A program made the position numbers and the translations under genes. DNA of 64,000 nucleotides from NCBI RefSeq assembly GCF_014195505.1, contig NZ_JACIBV010000001.1, forward strand, positions 7,378,001 through 7,442,000, given 5' to 3'. Shown piece after piece: positions 50,567 through 58,009 of this stretch. This DNA comes from Nonomuraea dietziae. GTDB taxonomy: Bacteria > Actinomycetota > Actinomycetes > Streptosporangiales > Streptosporangiaceae. A model generated the notes under the pieces. The model was not told the origin of the DNA. It saw only the letters and a list, made by a program, of their open reading frames with translations, and did not search any database. The number at the start of each line of letters is the position of its first letter. Position 1 is the stretch's first letter.

Positions 50567-51868
50567 TCAGAGCCCGGGGATGCGGCCGTTCCTGAACAGG
50601 TCGACGAAGGTCTGGTGATCCTGGCGGGCCTGCGCGCCGTACCGGTGGGCGAAGTCCACCAGCATCCCGACGAAGCCCCGCCTGTCACCGTCGACGACCG
50701 CCACGATCGCCTCCTCGGTCGAGAAGTCGACCAGGTCGTGGCTGGACTCGTCGTCGGCGACCGAGTGCATGCGGGCCACCGCCCTTCCGAGGTCCAGCAT
50801 GATCGAGCGCAGCTCGCCTGGCTCCTTGACGTCCTCCCAGTCCAGGTCGGCGGAGTACGGCGAGACCTCCGCCACCAACTGCCCCACCCCTTCGAGGGCC
50901 GTGTAGCCGAGCCACGGATCGGCGTAGGCCTGCAGGGCCCGCTGCGACTCGGCCGTCCTGTGGCCCTGGTGCCTGAAGTAGGCCGCCACCCTGGCGTCGT
51001 CGATGTGCCTGGCCACGGCGGGCACCTGGGCCTGCTTCATGTAGAGGATGACGTCGTTCTCCAGCGCCTGCGAGCGTCCCTCCAGGAGCAGGTTGTAGGA
51101 GGGCAGCCCCGCCGAGCCGATGCCCACGCCCTTGCGCAGCGCCACGTCCTTGATGAGGTGCCTCATGGGATCGGCCTGCCCCGGCAGCGTGCCGAGGTAG
51201 TCCTCGAAGGCGTCGAGCACCGCGGCGCGCGTCCGGGCCGAGACCGGTTCGCGTCCGTCCATGAACGCGAACCGCCGGTCGTAGTCGTCGATCACGGTCT
51301 CGACGTCGAGCATGGCCACGCGGGTGTTGAGCCTGGCCGTCTGCAGCACCCTGTGCAGCACGCCCGAGGTGGTGGCCAGCGTCAGCGAGCCGATCGCGTC
51401 GTCGCCGCCCTTCGCGATGCCCGTCAGCTCGGTCAGGTAGGCGTCGCCGAAGTCGGTCACGAGGCGGGTGATCGCCTCGTCCGAGAGCGCCTTGCCGTAG
51501 CCGATCAGCGCCACGCTGGCGGCGAAGCGCTTGAGGTCCCAGGTGTAGGGGCCGACGTAGGCCTCGTCGAAGTCGTTGACGTTGAAGACCAGGACGCCCG
51601 AGGCGTTCATGTAGGTGCCGAAGTTCTCCGCGTGCAGGTCGCCGTGGATCCACACCCTGCTGGTCGGCCCGTCGAGGAAGGAGTCGTCGGCGTGGTCGCC
51701 GGTCAGGTCGGCGTAGAAGACGGCGGCGCTGCCCCGGTAGAAGGCGAAGGCCGAGCCCGCCATCTTCCTGAACTTGCGCTGGAAGGAGAGCGGGTCGCGC
51801 TCGATCGAGGGGCCGAACTCGGTCAACAGGACATCGAGCAGGTGGGACGCGCGGCTCTGTGACGCCAT
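50567..51868 (-). CDS. DUF2252 protein
   Basis: This 433-residue protein of the DUF2252 family has FRKMAGSAFAFYRGSA, VWIHGDLHAENFGTY and VFNVNDFDEAYVGPYTWDLKRF. The HGD-x-x-x-x-N and D-F-D motifs resemble aminoglycoside-phosphotransferase/kinase-like folds. Function is unknown. ATG 51868 is leaderless (TACTGT-N7-ATG on the minus strand). It is encoded upstream of the SDR gene on the same strand, with a 51-bp gap that holds the palindrome. Confidence 0.88.
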   Translation of the reverse strand: MASQSRASHLLDVLLTEFGPSIERDPLSFQRKFRKMAGSAFAFYRGSAAVFYADLTGDHADDSFLDGPTSRVWIHGDLHAENFGTYMNASGVLVFNVNDFDEAYVGPYTWDLKRFAASVALIGYGKALSDEAITRLVTDFGDAYLTELTGIAKGGDDAIGSLTLATTSGVLHRVLQTARLNTRVAMLDVETVIDDYDRRFAFMDGREPVSARTRAAVLDAFEDYLGTLPGQADPMRHLIKDVALRKGVGIGSAGLPSYNLLLEGRSQALENDVILYMKQAQVPAVARHIDDARVAAYFRHQGHRTAESQRALQAYADPWLGYTALEGVGQLVAEVSPYSADLDWEDVKEPGELRSIMLDLGRAVARMHSVADDESSHDLVDFSTEEAIVAVVDGDRRGFVGMLVDFAHRYGAQARQDHQTFVDLFRNGRIPGL

Positions 51869-51902
51869 ACCTCGCACAGTAGGCCGCGCGTCCCCGCTCT
51901 GA

Positions 51903-52943
51903 CTAGGCGGAACGTCCCTGACCGACCCCGGGGACGCCCTCGACGCGCGGGAGGGCGCGCATGGCCGCGACGGTGAGCGCCACGGCCAGGACGGCGAGCA
52001 CGGCGGCCTGGGCGAGCATGGTGAGGGCCATCGCCTGGACTCCGTCTCCTTGGGCGCCGAGGTAGTCGAAGGGAGCCCTCAGCACGATCATCGGCACCGC
52101 GGCGATGGCCAGGGCCAACAGGAGGGAGGGGTTGGCGTGCCTGGTCAGGCACACCGTCCCCGCCACCAGGAGCGCGGCGATGGTCACGCCCTGCGGGTCC
52201 AGCCACGGGGCCAGCCATCCCACACTCTCGACGGGTGAGCCCGCGACGCGCGGCCCGACGGTCAGGGCGAGCGCCTGGTAGAGCGCGGCCACCCCCAGGG
52301 GAGCCGCGGTCAGCGGGGCGGAGGGTCGCACCGGCGGCGCGTCCGCGTGGTAGGCGGACAGCAGGGCCACGACGGGCAGGGCGGTGGCGAACAGGAACCC
52401 GAGGAGGCCCCAGCCGAGGATCTCGGGCGTCATCACGCCGAGGACGGCGTACATGAGCACCGAGGCGGCAAGGCCCGTCACCGCGAGCACCTTGGCGGGC
52501 CGCACCCTGGCGAGCGCGAGCATGGCGAACGCCGCCGCCCACACCAGGCCCTGCGCGATCCACAGGAGAGCCCATGCCCACTGCTCGCCGGTGACGAGGT
52601 ACTCGTCGGGCGCTGCGCGGACCAGGCCGAAGAGGACGAGCTCCGCGGCCACATTGTCCCACGCCAGCGCGGCGAGGTAACCGAGCCCTAGCAGCGCGAA
52701 CAGTCTGACGGCGTCGCCCGTCGCCCTGGCGCGGGGCGGGGCGCCGAGGCCGCCGATCCTGGTCCTGACCGCCAGCCCGGCGACGGAGGCGACCTCCGGC
52801 AGACCGGGCCTGAGGTTGTCCTCGTCGCGGACGTCTCCGGCGGCGTCGAGGAAGGCGTCGACCATCTCCTCCTCGCGCTCTGCCCTGTAGGAGGCGGGCA
52901 GCATGCGCAGGACGAAGCGGTAGCGCTGTTCGAGCAGGCTCAT
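51903..52943 (-). CDS. Membrane protein with HAAS-like N-terminus, PadR partner
   Basis: This 346-residue protein starts with a cytoplasmic helical segment (YRFVLRMLPASYRAEREEEM), as seen in HAAS-type sensor regions. About eight membrane segments follow. Its ATG overlaps the PadR stop by 4 nt. PadR plus such a membrane protein is a common actinobacterial pair, thought to act in envelope stress or transport control. The specific function is unknown. Confidence 0.75.
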   Translation of the reverse strand: MSLLEQRYRFVLRMLPASYRAEREEEMVDAFLDAAGDVRDEDNLRPGLPEVASVAGLAVRTRIGGLGAPPRARATGDAVRLFALLGLGYLAALAWDNVAAELVLFGLVRAAPDEYLVTGEQWAWALLWIAQGLVWAAAFAMLALARVRPAKVLAVTGLAASVLMYAVLGVMTPEILGWGLLGFLFATALPVVALLSAYHADAPPVRPSAPLTAAPLGVAALYQALALTVGPRVAGSPVESVGWLAPWLDPQGVTIAALLVAGTVCLTRHANPSLLLALAIAAVPMIVLRAPFDYLGAQGDGVQAMALTMLAQAAVLAVLAVALTVAAMRALPRVEGVPGVGQGRSA

Positions 52944-53296
52944 GCGGCGCCTCCGGCGATCGAGGGGCGGACGGCGACGGCGCCCCTGCGGGCGCTCAGT
53001 CGTTCGGTGGCGGTCTGCAGGGTTCCCGCCAGCCTGGACACCTCCGACTGCAGGGCGTGTTCGCCCGAGTCGGTGAGGCGGTAGTAGCGGCGCAGCCGGC
53101 CCGACTGCACCTCCTCGCGGTCGAGTTCGACGAGGCCTTCGGCGGCCAGGCGGTCGAGGACGCCGTAGAGAGTGCCGATCTTGAGCTGCACCTTGCCCTC
53201 CGACAGCCGTTCGACCTCCTGGACGATGCCGTAGCCGTGGCGTGGCTCGTCCACCAGGGCGGTCAGAGCCAAGAACATGGGCTCCGTCATATTCAT
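52940..53296 (-). CDS. PadR-family transcriptional regulator
   Basis: This 118-residue winged-helix PadR protein has FLALTALVDEPRHGYGIVQE, then LKIGTLYGVLDRLAAEGLVE and SGRLRRYYRLTDSG. ATG 53296 is leaderless: TATAGT on the minus strand (53308-53303) lies six nt upstream. It is the first gene of a two-gene operon with the membrane protein and probably autoregulates. Confidence 0.9.
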   Translation of the reverse strand: MNMTEPMFLALTALVDEPRHGYGIVQEVERLSEGKVQLKIGTLYGVLDRLAAEGLVELDREEVQSGRLRRYYRLTDSGEHALQSEVSRLAGTLQTATERLSARRGAVAVRPSIAGGAA

Positions 53297-53325
53297 GACT
53301 CCACTATACCCTGTTAAGCAAGATA

Positions 53326-54105
53326 TCAGGCGCGCTGGCTCGAAACGGAGACGACCTCTCCCGTCATGTAGCCCGAGTAGTCGCAGGCCAGGAAGACGAT
53401 CACGTTGGCCACCTCCCACGGCTCCGCCGCCCTGCCGAACGCCTCCCTGGCCGTCAGGTCGTCCAGCACCTCCTCGGTGGTGACCTTGGTGAGGAACGGG
53501 TGCGTGGCCAGCGAGGGCGCGACCGCGTTGATCCTGATCCCGTGCTCGGCCGCCTCCAGCGCGGCGCACCTCGTCAGCGCCATGACCCCTGCCTTGGCCG
53601 CCGCGTAGTGCGACTGGCCGCGCTGGGCCCGCCAGCCGGCCACCGAGGCGTTGTTGACGATCACGCCGGAGCGCTGCGGCGCCATGTGCCGAAGCGCCGC
53701 ACGGGTGCAGCGCATCGTGCCCGTCAGCGTCACGTCGAGCACGGCGTGCCACTGCTCGTCGGTCATCTCGCTCAGCTCGGCGGTGCCGCCGAGGCCCGCG
53801 TTGTTGACCAGCACGTCGAGGCGTCCGTGGGTTTCGAGCACCGCGTCGAACAGCGCACGCACCTGCGCCTCGGAGGTGACGTCGCACGGTACGGCCAGCG
53901 GCTTGACCCCCGTCAGCTCGGCCAGCGCCTCCGCCGCCTGCGCCAGACGGCGTTCGTGCCGGTCGGAGACGACGATCGTCGCGCCCTCCTCCGCGCAGCG
54001 TCTGGCGGTCGCGTAGCCGATGCCGGTGCCCGCCGCGGCCGTCACGAGCGTGACGCGGCCGTCGAGCAGGCCGTGCGAGCGAGGGTAGGGGGGCTGCGGG
54101 GTCAT
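53326..54105 (-). CDS. ipdF: IpdF-like SDR of steroid ring C/D degradation
   Basis: This 259-residue short-chain dehydrogenase has VTLVTAAAGTGIGYATARRC, NNAGLGG and the catalytic SHYAAAKAG. The neighbour is a FadE30-like dehydrogenase, as for Rv3559c-Rv3560c in Mycobacterium, which supports IpdF. IpdF acts on the ring hydroxyl of the CoA-bound indane intermediate. ATG 54105 overlaps the fadE30 stop by 4 nt. The operon is headed by the flavin reductase behind a KstR2 operator. Confidence 0.82.
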   Translation of the reverse strand: MTPQPPYPRSHGLLDGRVTLVTAAAGTGIGYATARRCAEEGATIVVSDRHERRLAQAAEALAELTGVKPLAVPCDVTSEAQVRALFDAVLETHGRLDVLVNNAGLGGTAELSEMTDEQWHAVLDVTLTGTMRCTRAALRHMAPQRSGVIVNNASVAGWRAQRGQSHYAAAKAGVMALTRCAALEAAEHGIRINAVAPSLATHPFLTKVTTEEVLDDLTAREAFGRAAEPWEVANVIVFLACDYSGYMTGEVVSVSSQRA

Positions 54106-55223
54106 CGGGGCTCCGTCCTCGGCTCTTTCGGCAGTCCGAGAGCGCGCTCGGCGATGATGTTGAGCTGGATCTCGCTCGAGCCCGCGTAGATGGTGTCGGC
54201 GCGGCTGAACAGGTAGAGCCGTTGCAGGTCGTTGAGCTCGCCGACCAGGCCCTCCTTGCCGAGCACCTCCTGGGCCAGCTCGCCGAGGCGCTGGTGCCAT
54301 CGCGACCAGTAGAGCTTGGCGATCGTCGGCTCGGTGTCGGGCCGCAGCGCGTTGAGCCGCATGATCCGCAGCTCCAGCCAGGAGCGGGCCAGGCCGTCCC
54401 TGACCAGCGGGTCGTCGAGGGCGCCGGTCCTTCTCGCGGTCTCGATCACCTTCGTGAGCTCGCGCTGGAAGCCGAGCTGCTGGCCGAGGGTGGAGGCGCC
54501 CCGCTCGTAGCCGAGCGTGGCCATCGCCACCCGCCAGCCCTCGCCCGGCGCGCCGAGGACGTTACCCGCGGCGGTCCTCGCGCCGTCGAAGAAGACCTCG
54601 TTGAACTCAGAGGTGCCGGTGAGCTGCCTGATCGGACGCACCTCGACGCCCGCCTGGCGCATCGGGACCAGCAGGTACGACAGGCCCTGGTGACGCCTCG
54701 AGCCCGGCTCGGTACGGCACAGCACGAAGCACCAGTCGGCCACATGGGCCAGCGACGTCCACACCTTCTGTCCCGTGACCACCCACTCGCCTTCTTCGAG
54801 CACCGCCCTGGTCTGGACGCCTGCCAGGTCCGAGCCGGCCTCCGGCTCGGAGTAGCCCTGGCACCACAGCTCGTCGCCGCGCTGGATCGGCGGAAGGAAG
54901 CGGTCCTTCTGCGCCCGGGTGCCGAATTCCAGGATGGTCGGACCGATCAGCCCCTCGCCGATGTGGCCGACGCGAGCAGGGGCGTCGGCCCTGGCGTACT
55001 CCTCGTGGAAGGCGATCTGCTCCTCAAGGGAGGCGGCGCGACCGCCGTACTCCTCGGGCCAGCCGAGGCAGGTCCAGCCCGCCCTGCCGAGATGGCGCTC
55101 CCACGCGTGCCGTACGGCGTGCCCCTCGTGCTCGCGGCCGGGGCCGCCGAGCCCCCTGGCGTGCGCGAACTCACCGGCCAGCGCCGACTCCAGCCAGGCC
55201 CTCGCCTCCTGCCTGAGCGTCAT
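54102..55223 (-). CDS. fadE30: FadE30-like acyl-CoA dehydrogenase
   Basis: This 373-residue acyl-CoA dehydrogenase has WCQGYSEPEAGSDLAGVQTR, WVVTGQKVWTS, FNEVFFDGAR and the C-terminal IYAGSSEIQLNIIAERALGL. FadE30 dehydrogenates the propionyl-CoA side chain of the CoA-activated indane intermediate. ATG 55223 overlaps the flavin-reductase stop by 4 nt. A longer upstream frame runs through the flavin reductase and is rejected. Assignment rests on similarity plus context. Confidence 0.82.
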   Translation of the reverse strand: MTLRQEARAWLESALAGEFAHARGLGGPGREHEGHAVRHAWERHLGRAGWTCLGWPEEYGGRAASLEEQIAFHEEYARADAPARVGHIGEGLIGPTILEFGTRAQKDRFLPPIQRGDELWCQGYSEPEAGSDLAGVQTRAVLEEGEWVVTGQKVWTSLAHVADWCFVLCRTEPGSRRHQGLSYLLVPMRQAGVEVRPIRQLTGTSEFNEVFFDGARTAAGNVLGAPGEGWRVAMATLGYERGASTLGQQLGFQRELTKVIETARRTGALDDPLVRDGLARSWLELRIMRLNALRPDTEPTIAKLYWSRWHQRLGELAQEVLGKEGLVGELNDLQRLYLFSRADTIYAGSSEIQLNIIAERALGLPKEPRTEPR

Positions 55224-55804
55224 GGGATGAAGCGCCCGTAACCGCCGCGGTAGAACACCAGCGGGCTGCCGTCGGCGTTCGCGTCGAGCTGGTGGACCCT
55301 GGCGACGACGATCACGTGGTCGCCGGCCGGGTGCTCGGCCTCGATCGAGCACTCGAGCCAGGCCAGCGCGCCCTCCAGCAGCGGGTTGCCGCCGGGGGAG
55401 CGGGACCACGACAGCCCCGCGAACTTGTCGCCGCCCTTGGCCGCCAACTGCGCGCACACCGGCTGCTGGTGCTCGGCCAGCACGTTGACCGTCACCGTCT
55501 TGGCCGCTCGAAGCCTCGGCCAGCTGGTGCTGGTGTGGGCCACGCAGAAGGCGACCAGTGGCGGGTCGAGGGAGACCGAGGTGAAGGAGTTGGCGGCGAG
55601 GCCCGCGGGCTCGCCCGTGTCGGGGTCGAGAGCCGTGATGGCCACCACGCCGGTGGCGAACCTGCTCAGCACCGACCTGAAACGCCGCCCGTCCAGATGG
55701 CCGTTCCCCTGCATCGCGGCTCCGTTGACGGTGTGGTGCGGCATGACAGGCAGCCTGCCGTCACAGCTGTCCACCGCGATCAGCCGGGCAGCGTGTGTGC
55801 TCAT
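55220..55804 (-). CDS. Flavin reductase-like protein (HsaB type) heading the ipdF operon
   Basis: This 194-residue flavin reductase-like domain has FRSVLSRFATGVVAITALD, GLAANSFTSVSLDPPLVAFC and KFAGLSWSRSPGGNPLLEGA. HsaB-type reductases supply reduced flavin to a two-component monooxygenase. ATG 55804 follows AGGAGG. A minus-strand -10 TAATCT (55833-55828) abuts the KstR2 operator. No HsaA-like oxygenase is in the window, so the partner is unknown. Confidence 0.83.
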   Translation of the reverse strand: MSTHAARLIAVDSCDGRLPVMPHHTVNGAAMQGNGHLDGRRFRSVLSRFATGVVAITALDPDTGEPAGLAANSFTSVSLDPPLVAFCVAHTSTSWPRLRAAKTVTVNVLAEHQQPVCAQLAAKGGDKFAGLSWSRSPGGNPLLEGALAWLECSIEAEHPAGDHVIVVARVHQLDANADGSPLVFYRGGYGRFIP

Positions 55805-55832
55805 GGGCGCCTCCTGTCCACCACTGTAGATT

Positions 55833-55846
55833 ACCAAGCGCTTGCT
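55833..55846. promoter_or_regulatory. KstR2 operator of the flavin reductase-fadE30-ipdF operon
   Basis: ACCAAGCGCTTGCT is an exact match to AnCAAGnnCTTGnT. It touches the minus-strand -10 hexamer TAATCT (55833-55828) of the leftward operon. Confidence 0.82.
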
Positions 55847-55878
55847 TGGCACGGTAGGTGTCTTCTCGAGAAGGCGCG

Positions 55879-55932
55879 TTGACAGTCGTGCGGCGGCCCG
55901 CATAGCGTCGGAATTGTGGCCAAGCGCTTGCT
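55879..55932 (+). promoter_or_regulatory. Leaderless ltp promoter with KstR2-like site inside the coding start
   Basis: TTGACA (55879-55884), an 18-bp spacer and TAGCGT (55903-55908) precede GTG 55916 by seven nt. GCCAAGCGCTTGCT (55919-55932), one mismatch from the consensus, occupies codons 2 to 6 of the gene. It would sit at about +4 to +17 of the transcript, acting as a roadblock to initiation. Confidence 0.78.
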
Positions 55933-57055
55933 TGAATTCCGGGACGCCACCGCCCTCGTGGGCATCGGCTACACACCCTTCTCCAAGGACTCGGGCGTCA
56001 GCACGCTCACCCTCGCCTGCAGGGCGGTCATGAGCGCTCTCGACGACGCCGGCCTCACCCCCGACGACGTGGACGGCATCGCCACCCACAGGGTCGGCGA
56101 CTCGGCGGCGCCCTCGCTGGTCGGCCCCGCGCTCGGGATCGACGCGCCCACCTGGCACCTGGACCAGTTCGGCGGAGGCAGCGTCTCGCACGCGATCGTC
56201 GGGCAGGCGGCGCTGGCGGTGGCGGCGGGGATCGCGGACGTGGTCGTGTGCTACCGGGCGATCAACGCGCGCTCGGAGTTCCGCATGGGCACCGCGCCGA
56301 ACCCGAGCCCGGAGACGCAGTACCTCGCCCCGTACGGCTACGGCGCGCCGGTGCAGCAGTTCGCGATGTACGCCCGCACACACATGCTGAAATATGGCAC
56401 GAAGGCGGAGGACTTCGGGCGGGTGGCGATCAGGCAGCGCGCCTACGCGGCGAGCAATCCCCGCGCGCTGATGCGCGAGCCGATCACCATGGACGACTAC
56501 CTCGCCAGCCGTCCGATCGCCGAGCCGCTGCGCCTGCTCGACTGCTGTCTCGAGACCGACGGCGCGTGCGCGGTCGTGGTGACCACCGCCGAGCGCGCGC
56601 GAGACCTGCGCCGCCCTCCCGTCCTCGTCTCGGGAGCGGCATGGGGCGGCGGCGACTCCTTCCTGGCACCGGGCGAGCCCACCGTCACCGCGGCCGCCGC
56701 GCTCGCCCCGCGCCTGTACGGCATGGCGGGCGTGGGCCCCACGGACATCGACGTCGCCGAGCTGTACGACTGCTTCACCTACTCGGTGATCGTTCAGCTG
56801 GAGGACTACGGCTTCTGCGCCAAGGGGGAGGGTGGCCCCTTCGCGGCCTCGGGGGAGGGCCCGCCGGTCAACACGCACGGGGGGTTCCTGTCGGAGGGAT
56901 ACGTCCACGGGCTCAACCACGTCGCGGAGGCGGTCTCACAGCTGCGCGGCGACGCGGGCGAGCGGCAGGTCGCCGGGGCGGAGGTGGCGCTGTCCACCGC
57001 CCAGCCCGGTCACATCCTGCCCGCCACGTCGGCGCTGATCCTGCGGAGGGGGTGA
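55916..57055 (+). CDS. Ltp/thiolase-like steroid aldolase candidate (with DUF35 partner)
   Basis: This 379-residue thiolase-fold protein of the Ltp family starts LLEFRDATALVGIGYTPFSK. It has LLDCCLETDGACAVV, ELYDCFTYSVIVQLEDYGFC and NTHGGFLSEGYVHGLNH. Ltp2-type enzymes, bound to a DUF35 protein, release a side-chain fragment from a beta-hydroxyacyl-CoA by retro-aldol cleavage. The DUF35 gene follows 3 nt later. Its divergence from the ipdF operon and its operator place it in the KstR2 regulon, where mycobacteria have no Ltp gene that I know of. The substrate is therefore open. Confidence 0.85.
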   Translation: MAKRLLEFRDATALVGIGYTPFSKDSGVSTLTLACRAVMSALDDAGLTPDDVDGIATHRVGDSAAPSLVGPALGIDAPTWHLDQFGGGSVSHAIVGQAALAVAAGIADVVVCYRAINARSEFRMGTAPNPSPETQYLAPYGYGAPVQQFAMYARTHMLKYGTKAEDFGRVAIRQRAYAASNPRALMREPITMDDYLASRPIAEPLRLLDCCLETDGACAVVVTTAERARDLRRPPVLVSGAAWGGGDSFLAPGEPTVTAAAALAPRLYGMAGVGPTDIDVAELYDCFTYSVIVQLEDYGFCAKGEGGPFAASGEGPPVNTHGGFLSEGYVHGLNHVAEAVSQLRGDAGERQVAGAEVALSTAQPGHILPATSALILRRG

Positions 57056-57058
57056 GCC

Positions 57059-57427
57059 GTGGACAGGGACTCGGCCGAGTGGTGGGAACTGGCGGCCACG
57101 GGGGTGCTCGCCGTGCAGCGGTGCGACGCGTGCGGGCTGACGCGCTTCCCCGCGCGGGCGTTCTGCGCCGCCTGCCGTACCGAGGGCTGGTCATGGGCGC
57201 CGCTGGCGCCGATGGGAGTGGTGGAGAGCTGGATCGTCAGCCGCTGGCGCGCGCCCGAGCCGTTCACCGTGGTGAGGGTGCGGCCCGCGGAGGCGCGGGG
57301 GTGCGTGATGTACGGGACCTGGCGAGGGGAGCGGGAGCCCCGCCAGGGGGAGCGGGTGGTCGCCGTCTTCACCGAGCGGCCGTCGATCGAGTGGCGCCCC
57401 GAGGACGCCGGCGGCCACGCCACCTGA
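57059..57427 (+). CDS. DUF35/OB-fold zinc-ribbon protein, Ltp partner
   Basis: This 122-residue protein has an N-terminal rubredoxin-like zinc ribbon (RCDACGLTRFPARAFCAACR) and a C-terminal OB fold (GVVESWIVSRWRAPEPFTVV). DUF35 proteins such as the ChsH2 C-terminus assemble with Ltp enzymes and are needed for aldolase activity. GTG 57059 lies 3 nt after the ltp stop. A terminator-like hairpin follows, so ltp-DUF35 is a two-gene operon. Confidence 0.88.
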   Translation: MDRDSAEWWELAATGVLAVQRCDACGLTRFPARAFCAACRTEGWSWAPLAPMGVVESWIVSRWRAPEPFTVVRVRPAEARGCVMYGTWRGEREPRQGERVVAVFTERPSIEWRPEDAGGHAT

Positions 57428-57440
57428 CTCGAAGGGGAGA

Positions 57441-57479
57441 GCGCGCCCTGGCGGGCGTGGGGGACCCGCCAGGACGCGC
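57441..57479 (+). terminator. Hairpin terminator after ltp-DUF35
   Basis: A 15-bp stem with one mismatch (57441-57455 with 57465-57479) lies 14 nt after the DUF35 stop codon. Confidence 0.75.
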
Positions 57480-57502
57480 CTCCGTACCGTGCGCGTCGCC
57501 CC

Positions 57503-57528
57503 AGGACCCCGGCGAGGGATGGGGTCCT
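57503..57528 (-). terminator. Small hairpin at the end of the 57.5-kb gene
   Basis: AGGACCCC and GGGGTCCT (57503-57510, 57521-57528) form a perfect 8-bp stem reaching the stop codon of the minus-strand gene at 57527. It could also act on the rightward transcript. Confidence 0.5.
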
Positions 57529-57877
57529 AAGCCGAGTGCTCGCGCACGGAGTCGGTGAGGGTGTGACCGTCTGCAGTTGGATGCCGATAACGCTCGGCGA
57601 TGCGGTGCGCCGCGCCTACCGGATCGTCGATCGGGTGGGTGACGGGAGATCCATCCTCATTCCAGATGAATGATCCGTCTTTGCACCACACGGTCACCTC
57701 GGTCAGTACGGAAAGCACGGACATGCCATTCCCATTGCTCTGGTAGGTGTGGGTGAACCCCTGGCGGTGCAACGCGTAACGCAGTAAACGTGTTGCCTCG
57801 CGGGGATCGTGCCAGGGCAGGTAGCTTCGCAAGCTCGCTTGCGTCGCATACGGCGTGCCCGCGCGGACCGGCGACAC
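57527..57877 (-). CDS. Hypothetical small protein divergent from GntR regulator
   Basis: This 116-residue soluble protein has LLRYALHRQGFTHTYQSNGN and TVWCKDGSFIWNEDGSPVTH, perhaps one small alpha/beta domain. GTG 57877 has a G-rich stretch about ten nt upstream. The family is not one I can name. Its slightly lower GC than the neighbours and its pairing with a GntR/UTRA regulator suggest an accessory insertion, but no integrase or attachment site is visible. Confidence 0.55.
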   Translation of the reverse strand: MSPVRAGTPYATQASLRSYLPWHDPREATRLLRYALHRQGFTHTYQSNGNGMSVLSVLTEVTVWCKDGSFIWNEDGSPVTHPIDDPVGAAHRIAERYRHPTADGHTLTDSVREHSA

Positions 57878-57992
57878 CGGCAGTCACCCCCTCGCCCGAC
57901 CTTTCGATGGATTTGTACCAACGAATGGATGATGGGGCTGTCAAGGCCGTGCGGTCAAGGGGTTGTAGCTAGCCAGAACCAGATCGTCTAAA

Positions 57993-58004
57993 TTGTTGGA
58001 ACAA
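57993..58004. promoter_or_regulatory. Inverted repeat TTGTTGGAACAA before gntR
   Basis: TTGTT-GG-AACAA is a perfect short palindrome five nt before GTG 58010, overlapping the leader of the GntR gene. It may be an autoregulatory site. A TAAATT hexamer (57989-57994) overlaps it. Confidence 0.45.
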
Positions 58005-58009
58005 AAGGG

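Noticed and set aside
53309..53325. TTGCTTAACA/AGCAAG sequence upstream of padR as a KstR2 site
   Set aside because: It has only one half-site and no dyad; padR and the membrane protein have no link to steroid degradation.
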